The notes under the pieces: generated by a model
What the model was told of the DNA's origin: nothing
Database searches by the model: none
The model's input: only the letters and a program-made list of their open reading frames with translations
Origin: Homarus americanus
Taxonomy: Eukaryota; Arthropoda; Malacostraca; Decapoda; Nephropidae
Length of the DNA: 64,000 nucleotides
Assembly: GCF_018991925.1 (NCBI RefSeq)
Contig: NW_024724368.1
Location: 6,508,687-6,572,686, forward strand
Direction: 5' to 3'
Shown: one piece after another, positions 60,991 to 64,000 of the stretch
Layout of the letters: each line of letters opens with the position of its first letter
Numbering within the stretch: position 1 is the stretch's first letter
Made by a program: the position numbers and the translations under genes

Positions 60991-60996
60991 AATAAA
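60991..60996 (+). terminator. Candidate polyadenylation signal of the protease gene
   Basis: An AATAAA hexamer lies about 240 bases after the protease stop codon, a usual distance. No other gene lies between them. Confidence 0.45.
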
Positions 60997-60999
60997 CAA

Positions 61000-62444
61000 T
61001 GCTTCACATTCTTCTGCAAAGAATGTGAGAAACTTTTTGCCGTTACTTTTAATAGTTTACAAGCTGTTAACACTGGTGAAGAGTGTGGGGACGGGCCGGG
61101 CTAAAAAGCGGCAATTACACGGATATAGACAGTTCGTACCGATATTACAAAATACTGTAGTATGTTCAGTTTACACCCGCCATGCCGCTTCACCACCGAG
61201 AAAGACAAAGTAGAGCAAGCCGAAGGGTGTAATTATCTACCAAACGAAGCATTTGCCCAAGAAATGAATATCACGTGTCGTCAATTATTACCTCGAATAT
61301 AATTTTTTTTACTATATATTGACCTTTGTGAATATGCAACCATTACAGGAGGCTTACCTTTCTGAAGCTTTGGATCTGAAGAGATTACTCCCGAGTTCCT
61401 CGCTATGTCAGGTTTTCCTTATTTTATCTGCTGTTTGTACAAAGCTGTTGTAACGGTAGTCTAGGTGAATACTGGAAGCAGCAGAATGTTTTATTTTTTC
61501 TCATCACCGTCACTCAACATTACTAAATTCAATTGTCCGGATACACACACACTCACAATGATCACTTAGCTATATTCTTGTGCACTGGGTAAATACAGAG
61601 TAGCTTTTTATCGTATGAGCGCACACCACGTTCACCCTTTCGTGCTGATCAAGCAACAACTGGAGACTGGGTCATTGGTGAAGGGTGAAGCACCTGGCGG
61701 CGTCTGTAAGAACTATATATAATAAATGAATGGTCTTGGGAAATGTGTACCGCGACAATATAAAAAGTAAGATTGTAAACACTTATGATAGGGTTTTTTG
61801 GGTAGAAAAATAATTTGCAGATGGATTTCATAGTGAGAAAATAGTGACGCGTGGTAGGAATTTAAGTTCATATATTCTTAAAACCCTGCTGGACCAATTT
61901 TCTGTTTCGTGGAGCACTGTGAACGCCTACTATAAGGTTTGTGATAAAAATCCCGACACATTTCACGAATGTAAGGGAAGATAACGCGATTTTTTATTAT
62001 GAATCTATTAATTTTGTTCTCTGCCACTGATCAGCCATCTAATGAATATTGTCACTCCCCGAATTGGAAACCAAACTTAGTTTTTACCGTGTGATATAAT
62101 TTCTTGCTTTATATAGTTATTAACCCCTTCATTAAAAGGACACCTCTATTACTAATATTTTAGTTAACGTCAGACGATTTTATTCATCAAAGAAGGAAAC
62201 ACGTGCACAAGGGGTTGGTAGACTATCTCCACTAAAATGTTTTGAACTGTGTTTGTGAGGACTACTATTTTGTACCCGATTGAAAGCCCACTAAGTTCCA
62301 TTATTCAAATAATTTACGTAAATTTATTTGTAACTAGCACATAATCTATTGTTATGGCAGATTTGTATACTAAGCTAGTAATTATTTATGGGATTTATAT
62401 TATAATAAATGTAATTTTTTATTTTTATTCTTCATACACACGGC

Positions 62445-62448
<4 letters not shown>
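61000..62448. other. Downstream intergenic, nothing recognised
   Basis: AT-rich with no credible gene. Confidence 0.5.

Positions 62449-62476
<28 letters not shown>
62449..62476. repeat. (TA)n microsatellite
   Basis: About 14 TA units. Confidence 0.93.
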
Positions 62477-62480
<4 letters not shown>

Positions 62481-62549
62481 GCACTTTGCGTTTATTCATT
62501 GATTTACTATTATTATTTACTCATGCAAAGTGTATTAATTAAGCAAGGT

Positions 62550-63969
62550 GTGATTGAGATGATCATTGGATAACTACCCACTGATAACTGCCGTCTAAAC
62601 CTAAACAACTACCACCTAGCCAACTAACCCCCGGGTTTTACTACCTATACAAGCACCCATCTTGGCTAACTGACCCTAGGACAGCTTCCATCTAGTTTCC
62701 CTCTCGAACAACCGTGTCTAGGACAACTTTCAGTTAGATTACTGCTCTACTATAACTTTTTCCATTAGGACAACTGTATCATTAACTATCGCACGAGGAT
62801 AACTTCAAATAAGACTTTCACTGCAAGACATTTGCCCCAAGGAAGCAGCTCTCGCCACCAGGACAACTAAACCACCACAAACACTCCTTATGCAACTGAC
62901 TCCTTAGGTTTCTTCATAAACAATTAAAAGAGAGATCACGGTGCTACCACATCACCTCCAGCTAAGAATACCCAGAAACTAGACCACTGCAAACTTGGCT
63001 ACATTAATACTGGTTACTGCTTCTATCATCGGGTATAGGGTAGATTTTACGTTAATAAATTATTGTTTATGTCATCTTGAACAGCGTGATTAAGCTGGTT
63101 TGTTTAATAGAAAGCGGCCAGAGTGATGTAGATACAGTACTTGAATATCTGGTAGGACTCGGCGCATTCGAATGACATACAATGGTAAAAAGAAACAAAC
63201 AAGTCTTAAAAAGTTGTATATTTCACAGGAACTAAAAGTTAAATTGGATTCTGGTTGTATCAAATAAATCTATGATATTTTAAAGTAGGCTCAGAAACAC
63301 GAATATTATATATGTTAATGACCATTACTGTATATACTTGGCATCTCTATCTTATAATGCTCGAATTGTTGCTGGAAATACATACTTTGTTTTCCATTGA
63401 ATATAAATTTGAATACCGTGTTGAGAGCTTACCTTAAATATCCTATTCTGATAATATCCTAAATATACACATTGATTTTCCCTCGTAAGATATACTAATC
63501 CATACTGAAATACATCCAGGAGTTGGATTTTACAGGTACATTAAAGCTTAGTTTTCATGTTCAGTTCAAGAGATCGTACCGCCGTGCTACAACACCGAGA
63601 TACGCCGGGAATTAAGGAGAGCACAACTCGTTTACACAATGGTTGGTTGTCTTACCATAAACATTTTAGTTCACAATCGATACATTTTGTAAATTTGGTC
63701 TTTAAAAGTTTTGTGAAAGATCGAGTGAAGCCCAAACAAATAAATAATATATAACCAAAATATTACATTATAAGACTTGCTTTATAAACAGATATGGTAG
63801 TTTGATACAATAGTAAAAGAAAATTGCCTCTGGGGAGACTATTGTAGTTGGTTACGACTATAATGACTCCATACTGGTGTTAAATAGAATATAACATCAC
63901 AAACTGAGATTTACCTACTGAAAATTATTGAAGCTCCTACCAATGTCAACTTTTTTGTTTTGTGGTTAT
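62550..63969. other. Intergenic with degenerate 'aggacaact' repeat
   Basis: AGGACAACT and variants recur about ten times at 62560-62890; the rest is unique AT-rich DNA. Confidence 0.55.
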
Positions 63970-64000
63970 ACATAATAATAATAATAATAATAATAATAAT
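63970..64000. repeat. (AAT)n microsatellite at window end
   Basis: TAA/AAT units running off the edge. Confidence 0.93.

Overview
The window reads as nuclear DNA from an arthropod, most likely a decapod crustacean. The sequence shows an intron-rich secreted protease gene, dense di- and trinucleotide microsatellites, many minisatellites, interstitial TTAGG-type telomeric motifs, several decayed non-LTR retrotransposons and tRNA-headed SINEs, and one 100-base run of N (an assembly gap). Nothing in it looks bacterial, and most open reading frames are by-products of stop-poor tandem repeats.

Layout. From 1 to 9.1 kb there are stacked tandem arrays: a 30-bp array followed by its own inverted copy, a 41-bp array, GA-, CA- and GGT-rich tracts and telomere-like TTAGG. 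From 9.1 to 14 kb the DNA is AT-rich, with a 26-bp array of more than 30 units at 12 kb. A minus-strand LINE reverse transcriptase remnant (14.3-14.85 kb) sits beside the N gap. From 15 to 36 kb there are no convincing genes; I see a probable hAT-like MITE at 20.6 kb, hairpin repeats at 20.9-21.05 kb, a perfect 159-bp duplication at 24.1 kb, a tRNA-derived SINE at 30.5-30.7 kb, and polypurine minisatellites at 25, 30, 32.5 and 35 kb. From 36 to 47 kb there is a LINE C-terminal fragment, a second 30-bp array, a foldback element with 29-bp arms, a tRNA-headed SINE with a CR1-like tail, an inverted 23-bp minisatellite and a 155-bp dispersed duplication.

The one well-supported protein-coding gene lies on the plus strand between 47,221 and 60,753. 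I could assemble twelve exons with GT-AG boundaries. They encode a signal peptide, a basic linker, a CUB-like domain and a complete trypsin-type domain (His, Asp and Ser present; Asp at the specificity position). All junctions keep frame except exon 5 to exon 6, where a small exon or a base is missing from my model. Intron 1 carries a decayed antisense retrotransposon with an R2-like restriction-type endonuclease domain, bounded on both sides by (CTA)n. Intron 3 begins with a 30-bp minisatellite that has copied the exon 3 splice donor. Intron 10 holds LINE remnants with an inverted repeat.

The strongest candidate for something undescribed is a dispersed 30-bp repeat family (arrays at 7-770 and 37.3 kb, single units at 4.4, 34.8, 46.7 and 60.2 kb). 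It repeatedly appears as units on one strand followed by units on the other strand, resembling the terminal repeats of foldback transposons.
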